A stretch of DNA of 64,000 nt, from assembly GCA_965230525.1 (NCBI GenBank), contig OZ246008.1, positions 1,488,001 to 1,552,000 of the forward strand, read 5' to 3'. This stretch comes from GCA-002733465 sp965230525 (lineage in GTDB: Bacteria; Pseudomonadota; Gammaproteobacteria; Enterobacterales; Kangiellaceae). The stretch's first letter is position 1. Every line of letters starts with the position of its first letter. A program made the translations under genes and the position numbers. Positions 8,423-17,245 of the stretch are shown one piece after another. Below the pieces are notes generated by a model. That model was not told the origin of the DNA. It did not search any database and saw only the letters and a list, made by a program, of their open reading frames with translations.

Positions 8423-9745
8423 ATGAGATATATTAGTAATGCTGTGATCGCAGTGCTTGTTGCAACTAGCTTTTGGATTTCTAGTAAGGCTTTTGCTGCG
8501 TGGGGGCCTGAATATTTTCCAAACTTTGTACTGACCGACCAAAACGGAAATAAAGTAAGATTCTTTGATGATCTTCTAAAAGATAAAATTGTTGCGATTA
8601 ATTTTATTTACACTACTTGCCCTGACTCTTGCCCTTTGGAAACGGCTCAACTTGTTAAAGTCCAAAACATAATGAAGGATAGAATTGGTAAAGACGTTTT
8701 TATTTATTCTATTACAATCGACCCGGATGTCGACACGCCGGAAAAGCTTAAAGAATATAAACAAAAGTTTGGTGCAAAGTGGGATTTTTTCACTGGTGAT
8801 GAGCAAGAAATTATTACTATACGACGTAAGTTGGGTTTGTATATTGAAGAGCTCGCAGAGGGCTCCAACAACCACAATGTGAGTATGATTGTTGGCAACC
8901 AAAAAACTGGACGATGGATGAAGCGTTCTCCGTTCGAAAATCCGTATGTGCTAGCCGATCAACTGGGTAATTGGCTTGATGGTTGGAAAGCCCCTCAGCC
9001 TGAACGCGATTATGAAAATGCACCAAAATTAAGAAATATTAGCCAAGGCGAGCAACTTTTTAGAACGCGTTGCGCGATTTGTCATACTATTACTGGTAAT
9101 GAATTAGAAGGAGCGGTTGGACCTGATCTTTTAGGTGTGACTCGAATCAGAGACAAGCGATGGCTTTTTGATTGGCTAAAAGCGCCTGATCAAATGCTGG
9201 CAAGAAAAGATCCGCTCGCCATGGCTTTGTACAAAAAGTATAACCGCGTGGCAATGCCAAATATGCGACTGACCCAAAATGAAGCCATCGACATCCTCAC
9301 ACATATTGAAGCTGAAACCGCTAGGCTTTCGCCAAATTTCGGGAAAGTGTTTGGCAATCCACCTGAACAAGAGGCACAAGAAGATTTAGTCGCGGTGATG
9401 AATGCTTGGGTGAGAGAACCCATTGTAGAGTCAGATACGCACGCAGGATATTTTACTTTAGTGAATGTTTCTGAAACGGATTTAGAGCTCGTTGGAATTG
9501 AGACAGATGCTTATGAAACGGTTGAAATTCATCAAATGACGCATGTAAATGGTATGATGAAAATGTCCGAAATAGAGTCGCTTAACATCGCAGCAAACGG
9601 CAAAATAAAATTAGCACCTGGTGGTAAGCATCTGATGTTAATTAATCCCAAGCGAGTAATTAAATCTGGTGGAAGAGTGACTCTAACGCTGAAGTTCAAA
9701 TCAGGTCACACCCAAGTGGTCGATCTTCCAATCAAATCCAAATAA
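8423..9745 (+). CDS. Sco1/SenC - cytochrome c - PCuAC triple-domain fusion
   Basis: Predicted periplasmic copper-delivery and redox protein, 440 residues, with a signal peptide ending AFA|AW near residue 28. Residues about 30-195 are a Sco/thioredoxin fold with the copper-binding CPDSC (CxxxC) and the conserved distal His in NNHNVS. Residues about 205-305 are a class I cytochrome c with the haem site CAICH and a candidate axial Met in AMPNMR. Residues about 320-435 resemble PCu(A)C: IHQM, a Met-rich NGMMKM and KHLML give the His/Met copper site. Sco and PCuAC are normally separate proteins that load the CuA centre of cytochrome oxidase. Here they are fused, with a haem domain between, next to a multicopper oxidase. 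The fusion is read directly; the client protein is inferred. Confidence 0.88.
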   Translation: MRYISNAVIAVLVATSFWISSKAFAAWGPEYFPNFVLTDQNGNKVRFFDDLLKDKIVAINFIYTTCPDSCPLETAQLVKVQNIMKDRIGKDVFIYSITIDPDVDTPEKLKEYKQKFGAKWDFFTGDEQEIITIRRKLGLYIEELAEGSNNHNVSMIVGNQKTGRWMKRSPFENPYVLADQLGNWLDGWKAPQPERDYENAPKLRNISQGEQLFRTRCAICHTITGNELEGAVGPDLLGVTRIRDKRWLFDWLKAPDQMLARKDPLAMALYKKYNRVAMPNMRLTQNEAIDILTHIEAETARLSPNFGKVFGNPPEQEAQEDLVAVMNAWVREPIVESDTHAGYFTLVNVSETDLELVGIETDAYETVEIHQMTHVNGMMKMSEIESLNIAANGKIKLAPGGKHLMLINPKRVIKSGGRVTLTLKFKSGHTQVVDLPIKSK

Positions 9746-9819
9746 CTAAGAATAGTTATCAAGTTAAAATTATTCGATTAAAGAAGTTAAATGAAAGTTT
9801 TGGGATGGAATAGCAAGTA

Positions 9820-11052
9820 ATGAAAAACATTTTAACAATAGCAGGTTTACTTTTGGCTTTTGCGCTCGCTGCGTTTGTGCTCGTGGAAGGGGAGAGTAAT
9901 AACGATCAACAAGCATTAGTGGAAGCAGCTAAACAGTATCACAACCATTTAGCTGTTTTTGAAACTAACCGGGGCAAAATAGCGATTGAACTTAATGCCG
10001 AAAAAGCGCCAATTAGTGTGCTCAACTTTGTTAGTTATATCGAAGATGGTTTTTACGATAACACCATTTTTCATCGAGCCTTACCTGGGGTGATTATTCA
10101 AGGCGGAGGGTTTGAATCTGGTATGATTTCAAAAACCACCAAAGAGCCAATTATTAATGAATCTGCGAACGGTCTGCTTAATGTCAAAGGCACCATCGCA
10201 ATGGCTCGAAAGCGTGCTGCTAATAGTGCTAATTCACAATTTTTTATTAACTTAAGAAACAATCCCAAGTTAGACTATTCTGATAAAAAAGCAGGTTATG
10301 CTGTGTTTGGTAAAGTGGTTGAAGGATTGTCTATGCTAGAGCAAATAGCCAAGTCGGAAACTAAACCCTTTGGAGCTCATCAAAACGTTCCAGTTGAAGA
10401 GTTGAAAATTATCTCGGCAGGTTTAATTGCGCCACTCAAGCTAAAGGAGGTTGGTGCAGTAAAGGAAACCACGGACAAAAATGAAAAGTATCAAGAAGGT
10501 ATTCACTATCTCAAACTCAAACAACCATTGTCGTTATTGAACTCGAATAAGGTTGAAGTAGTGGCAGCTTTTTCCTATGGCTGTGGACACTGTTACGGGG
10601 TTTATCCAGCGATACAAGAGTGGAAAGCAAATCATTTAGACAAGATTGAATTTAGCTATTTTGCAGCAGTCTGGAGTGAAGCAATGCGACTCTATGCTCG
10701 CACTTATTATACTTCAATTGCATTGGGCGTAGACGAGCCAATGCACTTACCTCTGTTTGAAGCGATTGTTATTCACCAACAAAAACTAAGTAATAAGGAG
10801 GAAACCGCGACTTTCTTCGCGTCCTATGGTGTGCCCAAGGATAAATTTATCGAAACGTTTGATGCGCCAGCAACTATTAAGCGGGTCGAGCAGGCAGAGC
10901 AATTAACCAAATCCTTTAATTTGGCAAGTGTGCCTGAGTTTATTGTTGCTGGAAAATATCGAGTCGATCCAATGCGGGCTGGAGGTCAAAAAGAAATGTT
11001 TGACGTGATTGAGTTCTTGGTGGAACGAGAAATAAACGCGGCAGTTAAATAG
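9820..11052 (+). CDS. Cyclophilin-type peptidyl-prolyl isomerase fused to a DsbA-like oxidoreductase
   Basis: Predicted envelope foldase of 410 residues. An N-terminal hydrophobic segment (about 5-24) could be a signal peptide or membrane anchor. Residues about 35-205 match PpiA-type cyclophilins: FHRALPG, IIQGGGF, GTIAMAR, SQFFIN and GYAVFGKV, including the catalytic Arg, Gln and Phe. Residues about 220-405 are DsbA-like with the active site CGHC in a SYGCGHCYG context, an inserted helical domain and a SVPEF cis-Pro loop. CGHC replaces the usual DsbA CPHC. A proline isomerase and a disulfide oxidase in one chain suggest coupled folding of an exported protein. It follows the Sco fusion after 74 nt. 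The two domain calls are strong; the client is inferred. Confidence 0.87.
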   Translation: MKNILTIAGLLLAFALAAFVLVEGESNNDQQALVEAAKQYHNHLAVFETNRGKIAIELNAEKAPISVLNFVSYIEDGFYDNTIFHRALPGVIIQGGGFESGMISKTTKEPIINESANGLLNVKGTIAMARKRAANSANSQFFINLRNNPKLDYSDKKAGYAVFGKVVEGLSMLEQIAKSETKPFGAHQNVPVEELKIISAGLIAPLKLKEVGAVKETTDKNEKYQEGIHYLKLKQPLSLLNSNKVEVVAAFSYGCGHCYGVYPAIQEWKANHLDKIEFSYFAAVWSEAMRLYARTYYTSIALGVDEPMHLPLFEAIVIHQQKLSNKEETATFFASYGVPKDKFIETFDAPATIKRVEQAEQLTKSFNLASVPEFIVAGKYRVDPMRAGGQKEMFDVIEFLVEREINAAVK

Positions 11053-11109
11053 AAGATAGATACAATAAAGTTTGGACTAGCCATCACCAAATGAAAAGTT
11101 GCTTTAAAT

Positions 11110-11132
11110 GCAGCACTAGAATTTAGTGCTGC
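11110..11132. terminator. Hairpin between convergent genes (weak bidirectional terminator)
   Basis: A perfect 9-bp inverted repeat (GCAGCACTA / TAGTGCTGC) with a 5-nt loop lies between the foldase gene and hslO and includes the hslO stop codon. Only short T-rich tails flank it, so it may be a weak terminator for both directions. Confidence 0.45.
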
Positions 11133-11977
11133 GTTGTATTACCAATCAACGCCTGATGGTTTTTAATATGTAGTTCTGTGAAGTCAAATTTAGCTAAGCA
11201 AAATTCACACTTTACCGTTACCTTCCCTTTACTTTCTAACAGCTCATTGATATCGGATTCTGGAAATAATGCTACAGAATCTAGCATTTTTTTACGGCTG
11301 CAACCACAATGAAATTTCACCTCTTGAGTTTGAAGTTCACGAATACTTTCTTGATGAAAAAGTCGGTTAAGTAAAATATCAGACTCAATCGATAAACACT
11401 CTTCGCGAGTTAGAGTTTCGGAAAGGTAAACGAGATGATCAAATGAATCATGACTCAGCATATCGGGAAGTGCTTGAAGCATTAGCCCTTTGACTTGATG
11501 AGGGTCACTAAACAACCAAATGCGTGTTTTTAATTGTTCAGATTGATTAAAGTAGTTTTCTACACATTCGGCAAAAGTATCTTTTGCGAGCTCAACATAG
11601 CCTTGGTAACGTTTTCCTTTTTTAGGTTCAATGGTAATGGACAATCGGCCATTTTTTGCTAAGTCCTTAAAACTTAGTTGACTATAATCAGCGCTTTTGT
11701 CGTAGCGAGCAATTCCTCTAAACCCTAGTTTGTGGTTGGCTTGTACAACCAATAGTTTGAGTTTATCGGTGCTTTGAAGTTGCACCGAAAGTTTGCCTTC
11801 GAACTTGAGCGTTGTCGTCATTAAAATAGTAACCGCGGCTACTTGTTGAAGTAATTCAGCAATGACTGGCGGGTAGTTGTGTTGTTCAAGCATTCGTTGC
11901 GAGGTTTGTTCAAGTTGAACAAATTCGCCGCGTATGCCGAAGCTATCAAAGATAAAGCGTTGAATTTTGTCGGACAT
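11123..11977 (-). CDS. hslO: Redox-regulated chaperonin Hsp33
   Basis: Cytosolic holdase chaperone switched on by oxidation. The 284 residues end with the zinc-binding redox switch: CGC, then about 30 residues, then CEFC, which is the CxC...CxxC pattern of the family. The N-terminal IQRFIFDSFGIRGEFV block is also typical. The upstream GAGG suits the start. In E. coli hslO follows hslR; here hslR is about 4.5 kb away on the same strand, with fusA2, a LysR gene and a DUF1338 gene between. Confidence 0.95.
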   Translation of the reverse strand: MSDKIQRFIFDSFGIRGEFVQLEQTSQRMLEQHNYPPVIAELLQQVAAVTILMTTTLKFEGKLSVQLQSTDKLKLLVVQANHKLGFRGIARYDKSADYSQLSFKDLAKNGRLSITIEPKKGKRYQGYVELAKDTFAECVENYFNQSEQLKTRIWLFSDPHQVKGLMLQALPDMLSHDSFDHLVYLSETLTREECLSIESDILLNRLFHQESIRELQTQEVKFHCGCSRKKMLDSVALFPESDINELLESKGKVTVKCEFCLAKFDFTELHIKNHQALIGNTTQH

Positions 11978-12130
11978 TCAATTAAACCTCAATCAGTTGC
12001 ATCAAAGGCATGAGAATAAAAATTAGATTAATTGAGGATTATAACACTATTACTCAACTCGAATGGCTAGCGAGTACACGCTTTACACCAATCAAGTCGA
12101 GATTGCGCCGAAATAGAGGTTGGTTCTGTT

Positions 12131-12934
12131 TTAGGCCGCTTTGGAGTCAGTACTCTCAAAAATTTTATCTGCAGATGAAGCGATAAATCCTTGAAAGATT
12201 TCGCCTGAAGCCATGGGATGTCTTAATGCGAACTCGTAGAAGCAGCTCGGGATCGACAGGCTTTTATCGATGAACGCCACTTCAACTGAATTGGCCATGG
12301 TTGAAGATTGTTCAAGAAAAGTCTCGGGAGTTCCTTTAATCTCACCACCTGCAGCGTTTAAAGTAAAACCGTTATCTTTTAGGAATTGGTTCACTGCTTG
12401 AATTGACGAGAATTGTTGTAGGTGATTAATCGAGACAGTAAAGTGATTAGGTCGATAACCAAACGCTGCAACCCAGGCAGCATATTCGCTCTCTTGCAAT
12501 AACCTTTCATATACCGCGCTGCTTAAATTCCAATGTCTACCCGAATATAAAAATTCAGCGGATGCTACTTCAGCAAGTTGCATTTGTGAGGTGAGTTGAC
12601 GAACAATGGCTTGTAACTCAGGAGTAAACTCTTCAACAATTAGTTCACTAATAAATACCAGTGGCATGCTGTCATGTTGATAATGTTTAGCACGTAATTT
12701 TTTCTTTTCAAAATGGTACGATTCTACCTCCCGATAACCTGCTTCAATCAGTGGTTGAGCAATGTCTTCCACTCTCAATCCATCGATACCAAAAGTTCGA
12801 AAGGCCACATGGTCGTTAACCACCGTGTTATTCTGGTTAAATAGCTCATAAATATTTTGAGCTTGTGGGTTGAGTGCAAGGTAGTCTTGCCACATATTTT
12901 CAAAAGTTTGTTCAATACCACTGGATTTGATCAT
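12131..12934 (-). CDS. DUF1338-family protein (possible 2-oxo acid dioxygenase/decarboxylase)
   Basis: The 267-residue protein carries the DUF1338 pattern NDHVAFRTF, which supplies a metal-binding His, then HYQHDSMPLVFISEL and NHFTVSIN. A characterised family member, HglS/YdcJ, is an Fe(II)-dependent 2-oxoadipate dioxygenase/decarboxylase in lysine catabolism. That enzyme is considerably longer, so the reaction here is only suggested. A LysR-type regulator is transcribed divergently from a shared region of about 160 bp, the usual arrangement for a regulator and its target. No other lysine-degradation gene lies nearby. Confidence 0.7.
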   Translation of the reverse strand: MIKSSGIEQTFENMWQDYLALNPQAQNIYELFNQNNTVVNDHVAFRTFGIDGLRVEDIAQPLIEAGYREVESYHFEKKKLRAKHYQHDSMPLVFISELIVEEFTPELQAIVRQLTSQMQLAEVASAEFLYSGRHWNLSSAVYERLLQESEYAAWVAAFGYRPNHFTVSINHLQQFSSIQAVNQFLKDNGFTLNAAGGEIKGTPETFLEQSSTMANSVEVAFIDKSLSIPSCFYEFALRHPMASGEIFQGFIASSADKIFESTDSKAA

Positions 12935-13097
12935 TTTTATCTCTAAAAGGGGGTAATAATGTTTTCTTGCAGCGCACTATAGAGATTTTTTCGATAAAGG
13001 AATAATATTGTTTATGTATAATTGATATAGCTCAAAGCTTTAACTGGATACTTTGCGCTATGCTGTCTGTCATTCGATTAAAATTGAGAAGAAAAAC

Positions 13098-13973
13098 ATG
13101 GACTTAAGAGAATTACGCTATTTCGAATCAACGTACGAACTCGAAAGTATTAGTGCCGCGGCCAAGCATTGTTTTGTGTCGCAGCCTTCGATTTCGGCAG
13201 CAATTCAAAACCTCGAAGGCTTCTTGGGAGAGCCTTTGTTCGTAAGGCATGCCAGAGGCGTAACCCCTACTGATGGCGGGCATAGGCTCTATCCTTTGTC
13301 GCAGCAATTAACTGGGCAAGCGCGTTCGATTAAGCAAATCTTTCAAAAAAAGTCGACCGTGAAGCCATTTCGATTGGGAGTGGTTCCTGCTCTAGGAGCA
13401 TCGCGCATGAGTCACCTTCTCAAAGAAATAATCGATTCAGTTGATGGTTTAGAGTTGACTTTAGTGGACTCCGAAAAGCGTCAATGTGAGGCTCGTATAA
13501 TCGCGCATAATATGTGTAAAGCAGATGAAGTATTCATGCCATTTTGGCGAGATCAATTTATGATGGCGCTTCCACCAGGACATCCGCTTTCTTATAAAAA
13601 GGAGCTCGAATTTGACGACTTAGATGGACTCAATTTCGTTTTGAGAGGGCCTAGCTTAGTGACTCGCACGCTCATGAATGCCATTGCGCCACTGGATATT
13701 AAAATGAATAATCGCGCGAGGGTAAAAACAGTGGAGTATGCCGTTGAGTTGGTTGCTGCTGGTGTCGGTGCAGCAATTGTGCCCAATCACCCGAGTTTTT
13801 TTAATACTCAACAACTCACTCTATTACCAATAAAAGGGATGCAATTTGATCGAATAATCGGTTTAGCTTGGCCTAAAGAAGAAGAGGTTGATAGCGTATT
13901 GCAGTCGGTTATAGATGTTTGTAAGGTTAATAAAATAGACCACTTTGACTTTTCGTCTTATGAGGTGAATTAG
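13098..13973 (+). CDS. LysR-family transcriptional regulator
   Basis: 291 residues from the ATG at 13098, which has GAGAAG just upstream and begins MDLRELRYF, the standard start of the family. An in-frame ATG 45 nt upstream gives an N-terminal extension unlike LysR proteins and was not chosen. Residues 1-60 form the winged helix-turn-helix (SISAAAKHCFVSQPSISAAI). The rest is the substrate-binding domain. It is divergent from the DUF1338 gene and probably controls it, which is inferred from position only. The ligand is unknown. Confidence 0.88.
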   Translation: MDLRELRYFESTYELESISAAAKHCFVSQPSISAAIQNLEGFLGEPLFVRHARGVTPTDGGHRLYPLSQQLTGQARSIKQIFQKKSTVKPFRLGVVPALGASRMSHLLKEIIDSVDGLELTLVDSEKRQCEARIIAHNMCKADEVFMPFWRDQFMMALPPGHPLSYKKELEFDDLDGLNFVLRGPSLVTRTLMNAIAPLDIKMNNRARVKTVEYAVELVAAGVGAAIVPNHPSFFNTQQLTLLPIKGMQFDRIIGLAWPKEEEVDSVLQSVIDVCKVNKIDHFDFSSYEVN

Positions 13974-14054
13974 CGATCTCTTAGAGAGTTAAGTGTTGGA
14001 TCGGCTGGCCAAAATTGGCATTGTAAAATAAATCGAAAAGCTGATGTAATGAGC

Positions 14055-14095
14055 AAAAAAAAGGCCTGAATGGTTAACCATGCAGGCCTTTTTAT
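14055..14095. terminator. Bidirectional terminator between the LysR gene and fusA2
   Basis: The stem AAGGCCTG / CAGGCCTT encloses a second small palindrome (ATGGTTAACCAT). It is flanked by an A-run on the left and a T-run on the right, so it can end transcripts arriving from both convergent genes. Confidence 0.85.
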
Positions 14096-14109
14096 TTAAG
14101 CGAAATTAC

Positions 14110-16194
14110 TTATTTCTTTTCGTTTCTTTCTCTTACTTCTTCAATAACTTTATCCGCAACACTGTTTGGACAAGGCATGTAATGAGAGAATTCCATAGAG
14201 AACTGTCCACGACCTGAAGTCATTGTTCTTAAGTGCCCGATATAACCGAACATTTCAGATAAAGGAACGTCAGCTTTAATTCTAACACCGGTCACACCAG
14301 CTTCCTGATCTTTGATCATGCCACGACGACGATTTAAATCACCAATCACATCACCAACGTGATCTTCTGGAGTAAATACATCAACCTTCATGATTGGCTC
14401 AATTAGTTGAGGGCCAGCTTTTGGAATTGATTGACGGAAAGCACCTTTCGCTGCGATTTCGAAAGCAACTGCAGAGGAGTCAACCGCATGGAATGCACCG
14501 TCGAAAAGCTCTACTTCAACGTCTAGTACTGGGAATCCAGCGAGAACGCCTTCGTCCATCATAGTATTGAAGCCTTTTTCTATGGCAGGCCAGAATTCTT
14601 TAGGAACGTTTCCACCAACAACAGATGATGTGAAAACAAAACCAGTCCCAGGCTCACCCGGCTTGATTCGGTAGTCAATTTTACCGAATTGACCTGAACC
14701 ACCCGATTGCTTCTTGTGAGTGTAGCTGTCTTCTATTTCTTTCGTGATTGTTTCACGATAAGCAACTTGAGGCTCACCAACTTCCAGCTCAACACCGTAA
14801 GTTCTCTTTAAGATATCAACTTTGATATCTAAGTGAAGCTCACCCATTCCTTTAAGAATAGTGTCACCAGTTTCTTGGTCAGATTCAACGATGAATGATG
14901 GATCTTCAGCAACCATTTTACCGATAGCGATACCCATTTTCTCAGAACCGCCTTTGTCTTTTGGTGTTACAGCAATCGAAATTACTGGCTCAGGGAAAAC
15001 CATTGGCTCAAGAGTACACGGGACTTTCACATCACAAAGAGTGTGACCAGTTTGAACGTTTTTCATACCAACAACAGCGATGATGTCACCCGCTTGTGCA
15101 CGGTCTAATTCAGTTCGTTCGTCAGCATGCATTTCAACCATACGGCCGATTCGCTCTGTTTTTCCTGTAAAGGAGTTAAGAACGGTATCACCTTTGTTTA
15201 ATACACCAGAGTAGATTCGAATAAAAGTTAGCGCGCCAAAACGGTCATCCATAATTTTAAACGCCAATGCTCTTAGAGGCTCATCAGGAGAAACGATAGC
15301 GAATTCGCCAGTCTCTTTACCTTCTTCGTCTGTAAGTGGCTGTGGGTCAACTTCAGTTGGTGAAGGAAGATAATCAACAACAGCGTCCAATACGTTTTGA
15401 ACACCTTTGTCTTTAAACGCACTACCACAATAAGTCGGGAAGAAAGCCAATTCACGAGTACCCTTACGGATACAAGCTTTGATTTGCTCAATAGAAGGCT
15501 CTTCACCTTCTAAGTAAGCTTCCATCAGGTCATCGTCTTGCTCAACCGCAGTTTCAACTAACATTTCTCGGTATTCAGCAACTTTATCAACCATATCTTC
15601 TGGGATGTCGCCAATTTCAAAATCTTCTGGAGCGCCAGTTTCGCCCCAAATGTAAGATTTACCTTCTAATACATCAACCACACCGACAAAATCGTCTTCG
15701 ATGCCAATCGGTAATGTCATAACAAGCGGTGTTGCTCCAAGAACGTCTTCAACTTGTTTTACCACACGGTAAAAATCAGCACCCATACGGTCCAATTTGT
15801 TTACGAAAATAATACGAGCTACTTCCGAATCATTCGCATAACGCCAGTTAGTTTCCGATTGTGGCTCAACGCCACCGCTTCCACAGAAAACACCAACACC
15901 ACCATCAAGAACTTTTAACGAACGATAAACTTCAACTGTGAAGTCAACGTGTCCTGGGGTATCGATGATATTCATTCGATGGTCTTTCCAGAAACAAGTT
16001 GTCGCAGCTGACTGAATAGTAATACCACGCTCAGCTTCCTGCTCCATGAAGTCTGTAGTCGACTCACCGTCATGTACTTCACCGGTTTTATGGATCTTAC
16101 CAGTAAGCTTCAAAATTCGCTCTGTGGTCGTGGTTTTACCAGCGTCTACATGGGCAAATATACCTATATTTCTGTATTTGCTTAAATCAGTCAT
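14110..16194 (-). CDS. fusA2: Second elongation factor G (EF-G paralogue)
   Basis: Complete 694-residue EF-G with its own P-loop (AHVDAGKTTTTE), DTPGHVDF, NKLD and all five domains, ending in a charged VREERNEKK-like tail. It is clearly different from the str-operon copy across domains II-V, so it is an old paralogue and not a recent duplication. Second EF-Gs in gammaproteobacteria can be active translocases or can share roles such as ribosome recycling; which applies here cannot be read. It is monocistronic, between a terminator and a long upstream gap. Confidence 0.93.
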   Translation of the reverse strand: MTDLSKYRNIGIFAHVDAGKTTTTERILKLTGKIHKTGEVHDGESTTDFMEQEAERGITIQSAATTCFWKDHRMNIIDTPGHVDFTVEVYRSLKVLDGGVGVFCGSGGVEPQSETNWRYANDSEVARIIFVNKLDRMGADFYRVVKQVEDVLGATPLVMTLPIGIEDDFVGVVDVLEGKSYIWGETGAPEDFEIGDIPEDMVDKVAEYREMLVETAVEQDDDLMEAYLEGEEPSIEQIKACIRKGTRELAFFPTYCGSAFKDKGVQNVLDAVVDYLPSPTEVDPQPLTDEEGKETGEFAIVSPDEPLRALAFKIMDDRFGALTFIRIYSGVLNKGDTVLNSFTGKTERIGRMVEMHADERTELDRAQAGDIIAVVGMKNVQTGHTLCDVKVPCTLEPMVFPEPVISIAVTPKDKGGSEKMGIAIGKMVAEDPSFIVESDQETGDTILKGMGELHLDIKVDILKRTYGVELEVGEPQVAYRETITKEIEDSYTHKKQSGGSGQFGKIDYRIKPGEPGTGFVFTSSVVGGNVPKEFWPAIEKGFNTMMDEGVLAGFPVLDVEVELFDGAFHAVDSSAVAFEIAAKGAFRQSIPKAGPQLIEPIMKVDVFTPEDHVGDVIGDLNRRRGMIKDQEAGVTGVRIKADVPLSEMFGYIGHLRTMTSGRGQFSMEFSHYMPCPNSVADKVIEEVRERNEKK

Positions 16195-16440
16195 TTTCTT
16201 ACTCTATTTTGATGTTAAATTCGGATAAATTTCTTGTGAAAATTCCGGCCGCAATTGCGAAAGGCGCGCATTATACACTAGATATAAGGCAAGGTGTACC
16301 AGCATTTTGCATAAAAATTAAACAATTCACCGGTTGCCGCAGGCGGGCAGTTAAAAGCCCTCTGCAAGGTCTTAAAATCGCACTGTCATTTGAGTGTTTA
16401 ATGTAATTAAAACAAAGGGATAGGTAGTAGTACCGACAGA
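16195..16440 (-). promoter_or_regulatory. Upstream region of fusA2
   Basis: A 246-bp gap between hslR and fusA2. On the minus strand a perfect TATAAT (+ strand 16270-16275) lies about 75 nt before the fusA2 start. A good -35 box at the right distance was not found, so the promoter call is weak. No other feature was seen. Confidence 0.3.
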
Positions 16441-16863
16441 TTATTGTTGTGACATTATATTTTTGAATCGATGAATTTGACGCCGCTGCTTTTTATCAGG
16501 CTTTCCTTCGGTGGCTGGAGCGGAGAGTTTCCTTAAATTAGTGATTTCCTCCCGTTTTTTAATGCTTTCGGGGGTTTCTTGATAAAGCGTTTGAGCTATG
16601 GTGGCCGATTGGCGACGATCGGAAAGCGCCTTAACCTCGACGGTTTTTTCATCATATCCTTGTTTTAGCCGGACTAAATCACCGATTTGTACCGATTTGC
16701 CCGGTTTTGGCTTAACCCCTTGATAATGTACTTTTCCTCCATCAATGGCGGCTTTTGCAATAGCGCGAGTCTTGTAAAATCGACACGCCCACAACCATTT
16801 ATCCAGTCGAATAGCAGGATTAGATTGGCTTTCTTGGTTAGCAGTTGGTTTTTTAGTACCCAT
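16441..16863 (-). CDS. hslR: Heat shock protein 15, S4-domain RNA-binding protein
   Basis: Hsp15 binds free 50S subunits carrying a stalled nascent chain and helps recycle them. The S4 domain begins IRLDKWLWACRFYKTR and is followed by GGKVHYQG, typical of Hsp15. The tail is basic (KKQRRQIHRFK). I chose the ATG at 16863 (140 residues); a TTG at 16887 in the same frame would add 8 residues but has no better ribosome-binding site. hslR is near hslO here as in E. coli, although not adjacent. Confidence 0.9.
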   Translation of the reverse strand: MGTKKPTANQESQSNPAIRLDKWLWACRFYKTRAIAKAAIDGGKVHYQGVKPKPGKSVQIGDLVRLKQGYDEKTVEVKALSDRRQSATIAQTLYQETPESIKKREEITNLRKLSAPATEGKPDKKQRRQIHRFKNIMSQQ

Positions 16864-17245
16864 TCTTAAGTTTGTACCTATGTCCAAATTTGAGCTGGAA
16901 TCTCGGTTTGAGTCTGAATCTAAGCGAGCAGCATACCTTTTTCCGCACGCAACCGTTGGCCCCGCTTGTTTTCAGCTCAATCTGCAACTCAGTCGAAAAA
17001 GTTAACCCTTTTGACAAAGAACTAGCGTTAATTAACCCAGAAGTCACAGTCGAAACAGAGACTTGGTCGGTTTTTGACCAAAAATGCCAAGTAAAGATTC
17101 AACCTGTGCATTTTAACATCAAACTACGGTTAAAAAACTAGCGTAATTCCGGTAAACTAGCTCGGTTGAATAGCTATAAGAATTAGTGCTCACTACCAAG
17201 GAACTCAACTGAGTGTGATTGCTAATCGTTAAAAATTGGATTTGA
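16864..17245. other. Intergenic region between hslR and gspC
   Basis: About 380 bp separating divergent transcripts. An 89-codon open frame on the + strand has no ribosome-binding site, signal or recognisable product and was not called. A TATAAG at 17175 could be a -10 box for the gsp operon, but no matching -35 was found. Confidence 0.4.

Noticed and set aside
8423..11052. Reading the Sco-cytochrome-PCuAC and cyclophilin-DsbA genes as frameshift fusions of neighbouring genes
   Set aside because: Each is one uninterrupted frame with sensible linkers and a single N-terminal signal, and no internal start with a ribosome-binding site marks the domain borders.
16872..17141. 89-codon + strand open frame between hslR and gspC
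   Set aside because: No ribosome-binding site, no coherent domain or signal, and a composition like random translation of intergenic DNA.
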